Assembly: GCA_031284195.1 (NCBI GenBank)
Contig: JAITAI010000140.1
Location: forward strand, 1 to 14,119
Reading direction: 5' to 3'
Origin: Treponema sp.
Lineage (GTDB): Bacteria > Spirochaetota > Spirochaetia > Treponematales > Breznakiellaceae
DNA: 14,119 nt
Below the pieces are notes generated by a model, which ran no database searches, was not told where the DNA came from, and saw only the letters and a list, made by a program, of their open reading frames with translations. Position 1 is the first letter of the stretch. Each line of letters begins with the position of its first letter. The position numbers were made by a program, and so were the translations under genes. Shown here piece after piece: positions 7,411 through 13,367 of the stretch.

Positions 7411-9027
7411 TTAATGCTTAAAATGCCGAGTTCTAGTAAAGACCATGGCCAGTCCCAACTTATCACAGGCTTCTATCGAAGGCTGGTCGTTCTGGGAACC
7501 TCCAGGCTGTATGATGGACTTGATCCCTGCGGACGCGGCCGCTTCAATCACATCGGGGAAGGGGAAAAAGGCATCTGAAGCAAGAACCCGAGGAGCCGCA
7601 CCATCGTCAGTACCCGCGACTGCAGTGGCCACAATGACCCGCTGGGCCCGGTTCAGGGCCAGCTCTGCAGCCCAGATCCGGTTGGTCTCCCCAGCGCCTA
7701 TACCCAGCGCTGCCCGGTTTTTTGCCACCAGCACCGCATTGGATTTAACGTACTGTACTGCCCTCATGCCGAAGATCATATCCGCTATATCTTCCGGGTT
7801 AGGAGCGAGCTTGGTTACCAATTCCCACCGTTCCAGCAGCTTCTGATCCGTATCCTGTACCAAAAGGCCCCCATCCGCGGAAATATACTCCTTGGTTTGC
7901 CGGGGGCTGAAAGACGCCTTCATGATCCGGAGGTTTTTCTTTTGTTTCAGGATTTCTAAGGCCTCCGCATCAAAATCAGGGGCCACGATGATTTCCAAAA
8001 ACAGTTCTACCAGTTTCTTCGCGGTTGGAACATCCACCGGTGCATTACAGCCCACGATACCGCCGAAGATAGACACCGGGTCGCAGTTATACGCCTTGGT
8101 ATATGCCTCGATCAAGCTCGTCCCAAGGGCAATACCACAGGGAGTATTGTGCTTCACCGCCACACAACAAACCGGGGGCAGCTTGGGGAATTCTGGCACG
8201 AGCTTGACCAGGTCTGCTTCTCCCAAAGGAGGGGTCCCATCCACGGGAAGGCCGAAAGCGCAGGCTACCTTCCATGCCAGGTCCAAGTCCCGGATGTTGT
8301 TATAACTCAACTCTTTACCTGAAAGCTGTTGCATAGCCGCAAAAGCCCCGGGATCCGCCGCATGGCAATACAGGGTAGCGGCTTGATGATAATTTTCACC
8401 GTACCGAAGGACCTGGACCCTTTTCAGGGACAAGGGCAAATAGGCGGGGAAGGGTTCCTCCAAGAGATACCGGGCAATGGCCCCGTCATACGCAGAAATC
8501 AGGGCAAACGCCTTACCTGCCAGGGCTTTACGATGGTCCTGGGACAGGTCCCCTGCTTTGAGCGCTGCCATTACCTCTGGGTAGTCGGTAGTATCCGAGA
8601 GGACGATCACATCATGGTAATTCTTCGCCGCTGAACGCAGCATAGCAGTTCCCCCGATATCAATGAATTCCAAGGTCTCCTCATGGGTAAGTCCGGCATG
8701 AACCTTTTCAAAAAAGGGATACAGGTTGACGCAAACCAGATCAATAGGGACAAAACCCGCCTTTTCCAGGGTCTCCAGATGCGCTGGATCCTGACGCTTG
8801 GCTAAAAGTCCGGCATGAATGGCAGGGTGCAAGGTCTTGACCCGGCCGTCGAGGCATTCGGGAAAACCGGTTACGGTTTCGACATCAATCACCGGAATCT
8901 GCTGCTCCTGCAGGTACCGGAAAGTACCGCCGGTGGCGAGAATTTCCCATCCTGATGCGGTCAAAAAAGAAGCTAAACCGGTAATGTCTTCTTTATTAAA
9001 CACGCTGATAAGTGCCCGTTTCTTCAT
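7411..9027 (-). CDS. purH: Bifunctional AICAR transformylase / IMP cyclohydrolase
   Basis: The 538-residue product has the normal PurH length and carries out the last two steps to IMP: formyl transfer from 10-formyl-THF to AICAR, then ring closure. The N-terminal MGS-like cyclohydrolase domain (about 1-195) has ATGGT (31-35), GRVKTLHP (61-68), NLYPF (101-105) and DIGG (123-126). The transformylase part has RYGENYHQ (208-215), the catalytic Lys292-His293 in KHNTPCG, YVKSN (426-430), GAGETNR (444-450) and the C-terminal IIQPGGSQND...RHFKH. ATG 9027 has AGGAGG 5 nt upstream. PurM and PurN are encoded upstream on the same strand, separated by a broken lipoprotein gene that has its own terminator, so purH probably has its own promoter around 9030-9085. 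Confidence 0.96.
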   Translation of the reverse strand: MKKRALISVFNKEDITGLASFLTASGWEILATGGTFRYLQEQQIPVIDVETVTGFPECLDGRVKTLHPAIHAGLLAKRQDPAHLETLEKAGFVPIDLVCVNLYPFFEKVHAGLTHEETLEFIDIGGTAMLRSAAKNYHDVIVLSDTTDYPEVMAALKAGDLSQDHRKALAGKAFALISAYDGAIARYLLEEPFPAYLPLSLKRVQVLRYGENYHQAATLYCHAADPGAFAAMQQLSGKELSYNNIRDLDLAWKVACAFGLPVDGTPPLGEADLVKLVPEFPKLPPVCCVAVKHNTPCGIALGTSLIEAYTKAYNCDPVSIFGGIVGCNAPVDVPTAKKLVELFLEIIVAPDFDAEALEILKQKKNLRIMKASFSPRQTKEYISADGGLLVQDTDQKLLERWELVTKLAPNPEDIADMIFGMRAVQYVKSNAVLVAKNRAALGIGAGETNRIWAAELALNRAQRVIVATAVAGTDDGAAPRVLASDAFFPFPDVIEAAASAGIKSIIQPGGSQNDQPSIEACDKLGLAMVFTRTRHFKH

Positions 9028-9080
9028 AGTGTCCTCCTCATTAACATAAACTCACCAGGCTTTTTCAAAATCTGACCTTT

Positions 9081-9114
9081 TGATAAAAGAAAAACCAGTA
9101 CTTTGGCTGGTTTT
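9081..9114 (-). terminator. Rho-independent terminator before purH
   Basis: On the minus strand AAAACCAG (9114-9107) and CTGGTTTT (9098-9091) form an 8-bp stem with an 8-nt loop, followed by TCTTTTATC. It lies 35 nt after the stop of the frameshifted lipoprotein gene, so it ends that transcript before purH. Confidence 0.7.
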
Positions 9115-9148
9115 GCAAAAACCTCTCAGTATATGAAAAACCCCATAC

Positions 9149-9809
9149 TTATACCGAATACAATCGGATGGTTATATCGTTACTAAAAAAATAGAGAACC
9201 GGTATTTCAATGAGATAGGCATCACCCATATCAATGTAGGCTATTTCAACGAGCTCTTCAGCCGCAGCCGCCATAACAACCCGTTTTAACGTACCGATAC
9301 AGGTTTTGCTCATAGACAGCCGGTACTTCCCGGTACTTAAAAAGGCCAAGGCCATTTCATGAGCTTCCCTATCCTCATCATTGCTTAATGCGGTAATATG
9401 CATTTCAGTATGATTGTTAGGATACATAGGAATGAAATCCATCTCCCCATCGAGGGTCTCCCTGCTTGTTTTATCGGTATAATTCAGGTTCATGGTGATT
9501 AAATAGCCCAAATCCAGGTCGTTATTGACCTTTTCGATACGGGCATTGAGGGTACCGTAGGTATCGATGTCTGTGCTTCCCCTGTTCGTTTCGAGCCAGG
9601 CGTCATAATCCAAGGGTTCATCGGCCATACCATTGGCCATTTCCAGCATCATCTTAGAAACGGTGATCTTCAAGGTGTTCTGCTCGATTCTGGGATCTTC
9701 TGGTGCTATGCTGATACACATCAATACACCCGGTACATAGAGAGGCCAGTACAGAGACAAGGACTGCTGCCATAATGGTGCTCATATTCCTTAAGTATAC
9801 TCCCAACAT
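9149..9809 (-). pseudogene. Frameshifted lipoprotein gene
   Basis: The long frame (9149-9760) has only a TTG start and no export signal, but its beginning overlaps another frame that does. From ATG 9809 (or 9785) that frame reads an Arg-containing start, a hydrophobic core and a lipobox Leu-Cys-Thr-Gly-Cys (Cys codon 9728-9726), then stops at 9656-9654. Removing one base between about 9725 and 9657 would join the signal to the long frame and give a lipoprotein of about 220 residues. The downstream part is well-formed and not low-complexity, with alternating hydrophobic residues, and I recognise no family. The start is uncertain: the best Shine-Dalgarno (GGAGG, 7 nt before ATG 9822) serves a third frame ending after 33 codons. 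A real inactivating mutation, a sequencing error or a recoding site are all possible. Confidence 0.6.
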
Positions 9810-9823
9810 GACGATTTGTCATG
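9807..9823. promoter_or_regulatory. Perfect dyad around the lipoprotein start
   Basis: CATGAC-GATTT-GTCATG forms a 6-bp inverted repeat lying between the GGAGG site and the candidate lipoprotein starts, and both arms contain a candidate ATG of the minus strand. In the RNA it could mask the starts; in DNA it could be an operator. No regulator is identified. Confidence 0.3.
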
Positions 9824-9882
9824 AAACCACCTCCAAGTGTAACAAGTTCGATTTTACCCATTCCTGATACCGCAAAGAAGAG

Positions 9883-9915
9883 GGCAGTTTCACAATTTGC
9901 CATTTTGAAACTGCC
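9883..9915 (-). terminator. Hairpin terminator after purN; repeat copy B
   Basis: GGCAGTTTCA and TGAAACTGCC form a perfect 10-bp stem with a 13-nt loop, starting 15 nt after the purN stop. On the minus strand it is followed by CTCTTCTTT, a fair U-rich tail. The part 9894-9915 is the partner of the 22-nt repeat at 44-65, so the hairpin may derive from a dispersed repeat. Confidence 0.5.
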
Positions 9916-9929
9916 GCAAAGCGTACATC

Positions 9930-10577
9930 TTAGGGGATTATCCGTTCCTGACGGATCCGGCTTACCAGGAACGCCGCAGCTTCCACGATAGCGGCCTGTT
10001 CTGCTTGGTGAACTCGTTCCGCTAGATCCTGGGGACTATCTCCAGGCAAAACCGGAACCCGGCGCTGAAGCAGGATCGGCCCTGTATCCGTACCAGCATC
10101 CACTATATGAACCGTACAACCCGACTCTCTTGCTCCTGCTGCCAATACCGCCCGGTGAACCCGTTCCCCGTACATCCCCTGTCCCCCGAATGCGGGTAAA
10201 AGGCTGGGGTGCAGGTTGATCATCCTCTCCCGATACATCTTGAGGAGGTCTCCCGCCAGGATGGAAAGAAAGCCTGCCAAAATGATGAGATCCGCTTCTA
10301 CGGTCCGGGCAATATGCAGGATCCAGTCTGAAAGCTCCTGCTGTGGTTTTCCTGGTAGGTCCTGGGCTGTATATACCGGAATTCCCGCAACCTTGGCCCG
10401 TTCCAGGGCATACACCCCTGGCCGGTCCGTAAGAACCGCCTCAATACTTCCTCCACCGAGACATCCTTGGCGTTCCGCATCGATCAGGGCTTGAAGGGTA
10501 GTCCCATTCCCGGAAACCAACACCACAATCCGCACCAATTCACCATTACCGGGCTTAGATAAAGCCGAGCGCTTCAT
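9930..10577 (-). CDS. purN: Phosphoribosylglycinamide formyltransferase
   Basis: This is the folate-dependent GAR transformylase of purine synthesis (GAR + 10-formyl-THF to FGAR). Numbering from the upstream ATG at 10595, it shows SGNGTTLQAL (28-37), ILAGFLSIL (105-113), the catalytic Asn127 and His129 in INLHPSLLPAF and Asp170 in GTDTGP. The phosphate-loop variant GGQGMYGERVH (137-147) replaces the KG of the E. coli form. I favour ATG 10577, which leaves a 23-nt overlap with the end of purM; ATG 10595 would give 221 residues and a 41-nt overlap, and GTG/TTG codons slightly downstream are also possible. No start has a strong Shine-Dalgarno, so translation is probably coupled to purM. A hairpin terminator follows the stop. 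Confidence 0.93.
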   Translation of the reverse strand: MKRSALSKPGNGELVRIVVLVSGNGTTLQALIDAERQGCLGGGSIEAVLTDRPGVYALERAKVAGIPVYTAQDLPGKPQQELSDWILHIARTVEADLIILAGFLSILAGDLLKMYRERMINLHPSLLPAFGGQGMYGERVHRAVLAAGARESGCTVHIVDAGTDTGPILLQRRVPVLPGDSPQDLAERVHQAEQAAIVEAAAFLVSRIRQERIIP

Positions 10578-11646
10578 CTTGACTGGTTGAGGCAACGACC
10601 CTGCCTATTTCCCATCCCGGGTACCCTTGACTATCTAGGTATTCGATTGCCCTGAGGCGATCTTCAGGCGCCACGACCAGGACAAACCCAATGCCCATAT
10701 TAAAGGTATTAAAGAGGACCCTGTGGAGGTTCCCGCTGCTTTTAAGTAACCCCGCTCCTGCTTCTACTGCTGCTGACCCCGTAAGACTCCCTCCGGCAAC
10801 ACCATAGGCAATCCGAGCGAAGATCCGGGGGATTGGCCAGGTTCCTTCCTGGATCAGGGCCTTCAGCGGGCGACCCGAGAAGATTCGAGGGATATTTTCG
10901 TAAAATCCGCCACCGGTGATATGGGCCATACCTCGAATCTCAAGCTGTTCCATGAGACCCAAGACCGGTTTGACATAGAGCCGGGTCGGCTCCAGGAGGG
11001 CAAACCCAATGGGCATACCGCCGAAATCTTCCTCCCAATCAGGTAGAACCTTACGGATCAAGCTGAAACCATTGGAGTGGACCCCTGAAGAGGCAATACC
11101 AATGAGGGCATCACCCTCCTGGATTTTGCTGCCCTCTACCAAGCGTTTACGGTCTACGATTCCCAGGGCAAAACCCGCGATATCGTACTTTCCTTCGGGG
11201 TAGAAACCAGGCATCTCCGCAGTTTCACCTCCCAAGAGAACCGCTCCGGTTTCCCGGCATCCCACTGCCACCCCCTGTACGATTTTCGCGGCTACCTGGG
11301 CATCGAGGTTCCCACAGGCCAGGTAGTCCAGAAAGAACAGGGGGCGTGCCCCATGGCAGAGGATATCATTAACACACATCGCCACACAGTCGATCCCCAC
11401 GGTATGGTATTGCTTCATTTGGAAGGCCAGTTCCAGTTTAGTACCGACTCCGTCAGCGCCTGAAACCAAGACCGGTTCCTCCAGGGCTTGATCCCCGGAA
11501 ATCCAGTCCTTGAGGGAGAAAAGACCGGCAAAACTGCCGATCCCTCCGAGCACGGCAGGGTGCAGGGTAGAGGCAGCCAATTCCCGGTAATGGGCTACGG
11601 CCCGGTAGGCTTCCTCAAGATGTACCCCTGCTTGCTTATAATCCAT
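10555..11646 (-). CDS. purM: Phosphoribosylformylglycinamidine cyclo-ligase
   Basis: The 363-residue product is AIR synthetase, which closes the imidazole ring (FGAM + ATP to AIR). It has the family motifs VSGADGVGTK (61-70), CVNDILCHGARP (91-102), GGETAEMPGFY (139-149) and GIASSGVHSNGFSLIRK (183-199), and the usual length. ATG 11646 has AGGAT 7 nt upstream. The gene is first of the purM-purN pair and its 3' end overlaps purN. It diverges from the sulfur-metabolism genes across a 212-bp spacer. I see no purine riboswitch in its leader. Confidence 0.96.
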   Translation of the reverse strand: MDYKQAGVHLEEAYRAVAHYRELAASTLHPAVLGGIGSFAGLFSLKDWISGDQALEEPVLVSGADGVGTKLELAFQMKQYHTVGIDCVAMCVNDILCHGARPLFFLDYLACGNLDAQVAAKIVQGVAVGCRETGAVLLGGETAEMPGFYPEGKYDIAGFALGIVDRKRLVEGSKIQEGDALIGIASSGVHSNGFSLIRKVLPDWEEDFGGMPIGFALLEPTRLYVKPVLGLMEQLEIRGMAHITGGGFYENIPRIFSGRPLKALIQEGTWPIPRIFARIAYGVAGGSLTGSAAVEAGAGLLKSSGNLHRVLFNTFNMGIGFVLVVAPEDRLRAIEYLDSQGYPGWEIGRVVASTSQDEALGFI

Positions 11647-11725
11647 AGGCGTATCCTGGTATGATGCGCGATGGGAACTGCTGTATTAATATCCTATTGA
11701 ACCGATAGATTTTATTACCCTGATC

Positions 11726-11740
11726 TGCTACCATATAGCA
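11726..11740. promoter_or_regulatory. Dyad beside a possible -10 upstream of the sulfur genes
   Basis: TGCTA-CCATA-TAGCA is a perfect inverted repeat in the purM/sulfite-reductase spacer, immediately followed by TATTAT (11742-11747), which could be a plus-strand -10 box. No good -35 is visible. It is a candidate operator for the sulfur genes. The rest of the 212-bp spacer shows nothing recognisable before GGAGG ahead of ATG 11859. Confidence 0.3.
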
Positions 11741-11858
11741 TTATTATAGGGACTTTTATGTTCCTTGCCTATAGCGTTAGGATCTGCGTACCAGGTCAGG
11801 ATGGGCAAAAGCTTCAAGTACCACAAAACAAGAAAGGTTATAAGCATGGAGGAACAGT

Positions 11859-12719
11859 ATGGCAGAGGTTGATTACGGGACCCTCAAAAAAGGAGGGTTC
11901 ATGCGGCAAGTGCAAAAGGACCGGTTCTCGCTCCGTCTCCGGGTGATTGGGGGGCATCTTACCGCGGATAAACTTGCGAAAATCAGTGAAATCGCGAACC
12001 AGTACGGTCATGGATATATTCATCTTACCTCTCGGCAGGGAGTGGAGATCCCCTTTGTCGCCTTGGGGGATATAGAGGTCATAAAACGAGAACTGGCCAC
12101 TGTTGGATTACAGCCCGGAGCCTGCGGTCCCCGGGTACGAACCATCACTGCATGCCAAGGATCCCACATCTGTCCGAGCGGGCTTATTGAAACCGCTGAA
12201 CTTGCCCAAGAACTGGACGCCCGTTATTTCGGACAGGAACTGCCCCACAAGTTCAAGATCGGTATCACCGGCTGTAAGAACAATTGCCTTAAAGCCGAGG
12301 AAAATGACCTGGGCGTGAAGGGAGGACTTTTCCCTGACTGGCAGGGTACTGCCTGTACCTATTGTGGACTCTGTGAGGCGGTCTGTCCTGCCAAGGTAAT
12401 TACCGTGAACCAAGCCACCCTTTCGTTTAATGCCGCAGGGTGTGTGTATTGCGGGAAATGTGTCAAATCCTGTCCTTCCGATGCTTGGCAGGGAAGAAAG
12501 GGCTATCTTTTGTCCTTTGGAGGCATGTTCGGCAATACCATTAAACCGGGGATGTACCTGCTCCCCATCCTTTTTGAAAAGGACCAGGTGTTTAAGGCAG
12601 CAGATACGGTGCTCGGTTTTTTTGCAGCCTATGCCCAGAGCGGGGAACGGTTAGGGAAAACCCTCAGCCGGGTTGGTCCTGAAATCTTACAAAAAAAACT
12701 TACCGAGGCCCTCCAATGA
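11859..12719 (+). CDS. Siroheme/[4Fe-4S] sulfite reductase-like protein
   Basis: The 286-residue product is a compact member of the nitrite/sulfite reductase family with inserted ferredoxin clusters (DsrA/AsrC/Fsr-like). A half-domain with HLTSRQGVEI (55-64) is followed by the siroheme-[4Fe-4S] ligands C99-X5-C105 and C139-X3-C143, then two ferredoxin motifs: C166-X2-C169-X2-C172-X3-C176P and C195-X2-C198-X2-C201-X3-C205P. All ligands are present, so it should reduce sulfite (or a related oxyanion) to sulfide with electrons from a ferredoxin-like donor; the substrate is inferred. It is shorter than AsrC or DsrA and lacks a separate N-terminal repeat. ATG 11859 has GGAGG 6 nt upstream. The TGA overlaps the next ATG (ATGA, 12716-12719), so it is coupled to the TusA-like genes; an E1-like gene follows. 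Confidence 0.85.
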   Translation: MAEVDYGTLKKGGFMRQVQKDRFSLRLRVIGGHLTADKLAKISEIANQYGHGYIHLTSRQGVEIPFVALGDIEVIKRELATVGLQPGACGPRVRTITACQGSHICPSGLIETAELAQELDARYFGQELPHKFKIGITGCKNNCLKAEENDLGVKGGLFPDWQGTACTYCGLCEAVCPAKVITVNQATLSFNAAGCVYCGKCVKSCPSDAWQGRKGYLLSFGGMFGNTIKPGMYLLPILFEKDQVFKAADTVLGFFAAYAQSGERLGKTLSRVGPEILQKKLTEALQ

Positions 12720-12836
12720 AGATGGAAGATTCCCCCATAGCTGCCCAAGTCACCACCGTGGTATGTCCCGTTACCTTTGTCAAAACCAAGGCAGCCCTCG
12801 ATGAACTGGAAGACGGACAGGTACCGGAAGTACGGC
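12703..12836 (+). repeat. Direct repeat, copy 1 (tusA start region)
   Basis: This segment repeats at 13026-13165, offset 323 bp at the left edge, with 8 mismatches and one 6-bp gap over 134 aligned bases (about 94% identity). It includes the last codons and stop of the sulfite reductase-like gene, the overlapping ATG and about the first 40 codons of the TusA-like gene. Homology ends abruptly at CGGC in both copies. Confidence 0.9.
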
Positions 12837-13042
12837 GTCCTGTCTTATCCTCATACCAGCGTTGCGTCGAGACACGACGTAACGCTCCGTCGAAGCACGA
12901 TGGAACGTTCCATCGAGGCACGACGCAGCACTCCGTCGAGGCGCGATGTAACGTTCCGTTGAGGCGCGACGCAGCGCTCCGTCGTGTCTCACACCCGGAC
13001 AGGCGTCAAGCTCTTCTTTACGCATCCGAGGCCCTCCAATGA
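12716..13042 (+). pseudogene. Truncated TusA copy fused to a repeat array
   Basis: Codons 1-40 copy the intact TusA-like gene downstream, keeping the active-site Cys (residue 17 in CPVTFVKTK) but lacking two residues before it (Asp-Ile) and with Pro for Leu at residue 37. The beta strand and helix of the C-terminal half are gone. The frame then runs through five 23-bp repeats as an Arg/His/Ser/Thr-rich tail without fold signals, and finishes with a second copy of the sulfite reductase C-terminus (EALQ), whose TGA overlaps the ATG of the intact gene. The product, if made (108 residues), should not fold as TusA. I call it a broken duplicate whose translation may still serve to couple ribosomes to the downstream copy. 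A new function for the chimera cannot be excluded. Confidence 0.65.
12865..12979 (+). repeat. Five tandem 23-bp palindromic units
   Basis: Five contiguous units start at 12865, 12888, 12911, 12934 and 12957, with a partial sixth at 12980. Each unit has the form CRTYGARRCRCGAYG plus 8 nt, most containing the dyad CGTCG-N5-CGACG or a near version. The junction of units 2 and 3 contains a perfect 18-bp palindrome, CGATGGAACGTTCCATCG (12898-12915). The block is bounded by an 11-bp perfect inverted repeat, GAGACACGACG (12869-12879) and CGTCGTGTCTC (12980-12990), with a further CCTGTC (12839-12844)/GACAGG (12998-13003) outside. There are no spacers, so this is not a CRISPR array. Confidence 0.9.
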
Positions 13043-13165
13043 AGATGGAGGAGCCCCCCATAGCTGCCCAGGTGGACATCACCACCGTGGTATGTCCGGT
13101 TACCTTTGTCAAAACCAAGGTAGCCCTCGATGAACTGGAAGACGGACAGGTACTGGAAGTGCGGC
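13026..13165 (+). repeat. Direct repeat, copy 2 (tusA start region)
   Basis: This is the partner of 12703-12836. It begins with the duplicated end of the sulfite reductase-like gene and continues into the intact TusA-like gene, and it carries 6 bp that copy 1 lacks (restoring an Asp-Ile dipeptide). Confidence 0.9.
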
Positions 13166-13293
13166 TTAACCAGGGGGAACCGATTCAAAATGTTCCCCAG
13201 AGTCTCAAAGAAGAGGGACACAAAGTGCTCAAGGTAAGCCAAAACGAAGACGGCACCTACCGGCTCCTGGTCATCAAAGGCGGACTAGGGTAA
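13039..13293 (+). CDS. TusA-like sulfur-transfer protein
   Basis: The 84-residue product has the size and pattern of the TusA/SirA/YedF family, small proteins that carry a persulfide on one Cys. Cys19 lies in CPVTFVKTKVALDEL (19-33), followed by the GQVLEV strand (36-41), a second helix with NVPQSLKEEGH (51-61) and the final strand TYRLLVIKGG. The usual Cys-Pro-X-Pro is Cys-Pro-Val-Thr here. ATG 13039 overlaps the TGA of the truncated copy upstream (ATGA), and no separate strong Shine-Dalgarno is seen, so it depends on translation of that copy. Between a siroheme reductase and an E1-like enzyme it may pass reduced sulfur to a carrier protein. A hairpin with a T-tract follows 17 nt downstream of the stop. 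Confidence 0.85.
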   Translation: MKMEEPPIAAQVDITTVVCPVTFVKTKVALDELEDGQVLEVRLNQGEPIQNVPQSLKEEGHKVLKVSQNEDGTYRLLVIKGGLG

Positions 13294-13310
13294 AGTGATT
13301 TGACCAGCGG

Positions 13311-13334
13311 CGGTGCGCAAAGCACCGTTGTTTT
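13311..13334 (+). terminator. Hairpin with T-tract between tusA-like and E1-like genes
   Basis: CGGTGC-GCAAA-GCACCG is followed at once by TTGTTTT, a plausible intrinsic terminator or attenuator. It starts 17 nt after the TusA-like stop and ends 33 nt before the next gene, so the E1-like gene may be expressed at a lower level or from its own promoter (TATAGT at 13344-13349 is a possible -10). Confidence 0.55.
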
Positions 13335-13367
13335 AACGTATCTTATAGTATAGAAGAAGGAGACCCT

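Noticed and set aside
8843..8855. Further copy of the 23-bp repeat inside purH (CCGTCGAGGCA)
   Set aside because: Only 11 bases match and they encode part of the conserved PurH region around LDGRVK, so the match is most likely chance.
9101..9117. Sigma-54 type -24/-12 promoter (TGGC...TTGC)
   Set aside because: The GG-to-GC spacing is 8 instead of 10 and the bases belong to the terminator hairpin upstream of purH.
11647..11858. Riboswitch or T-box in the purM/sulfite reductase spacer
   Set aside because: No purine, SAM or T-box consensus elements are visible; only a 15-bp dyad and an ordinary Shine-Dalgarno.
12865..12990. CRISPR array
   Set aside because: The 23-bp units are contiguous without unique spacers, they diverge from each other, and no cas gene is present.
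12780..13118. Minus-strand open frames across the TusA duplication (Arg/Ser/His-rich)
   Set aside because: They are complementary shadows of the two TusA copies and the repeat array; no ribosome-binding site and no family likeness.
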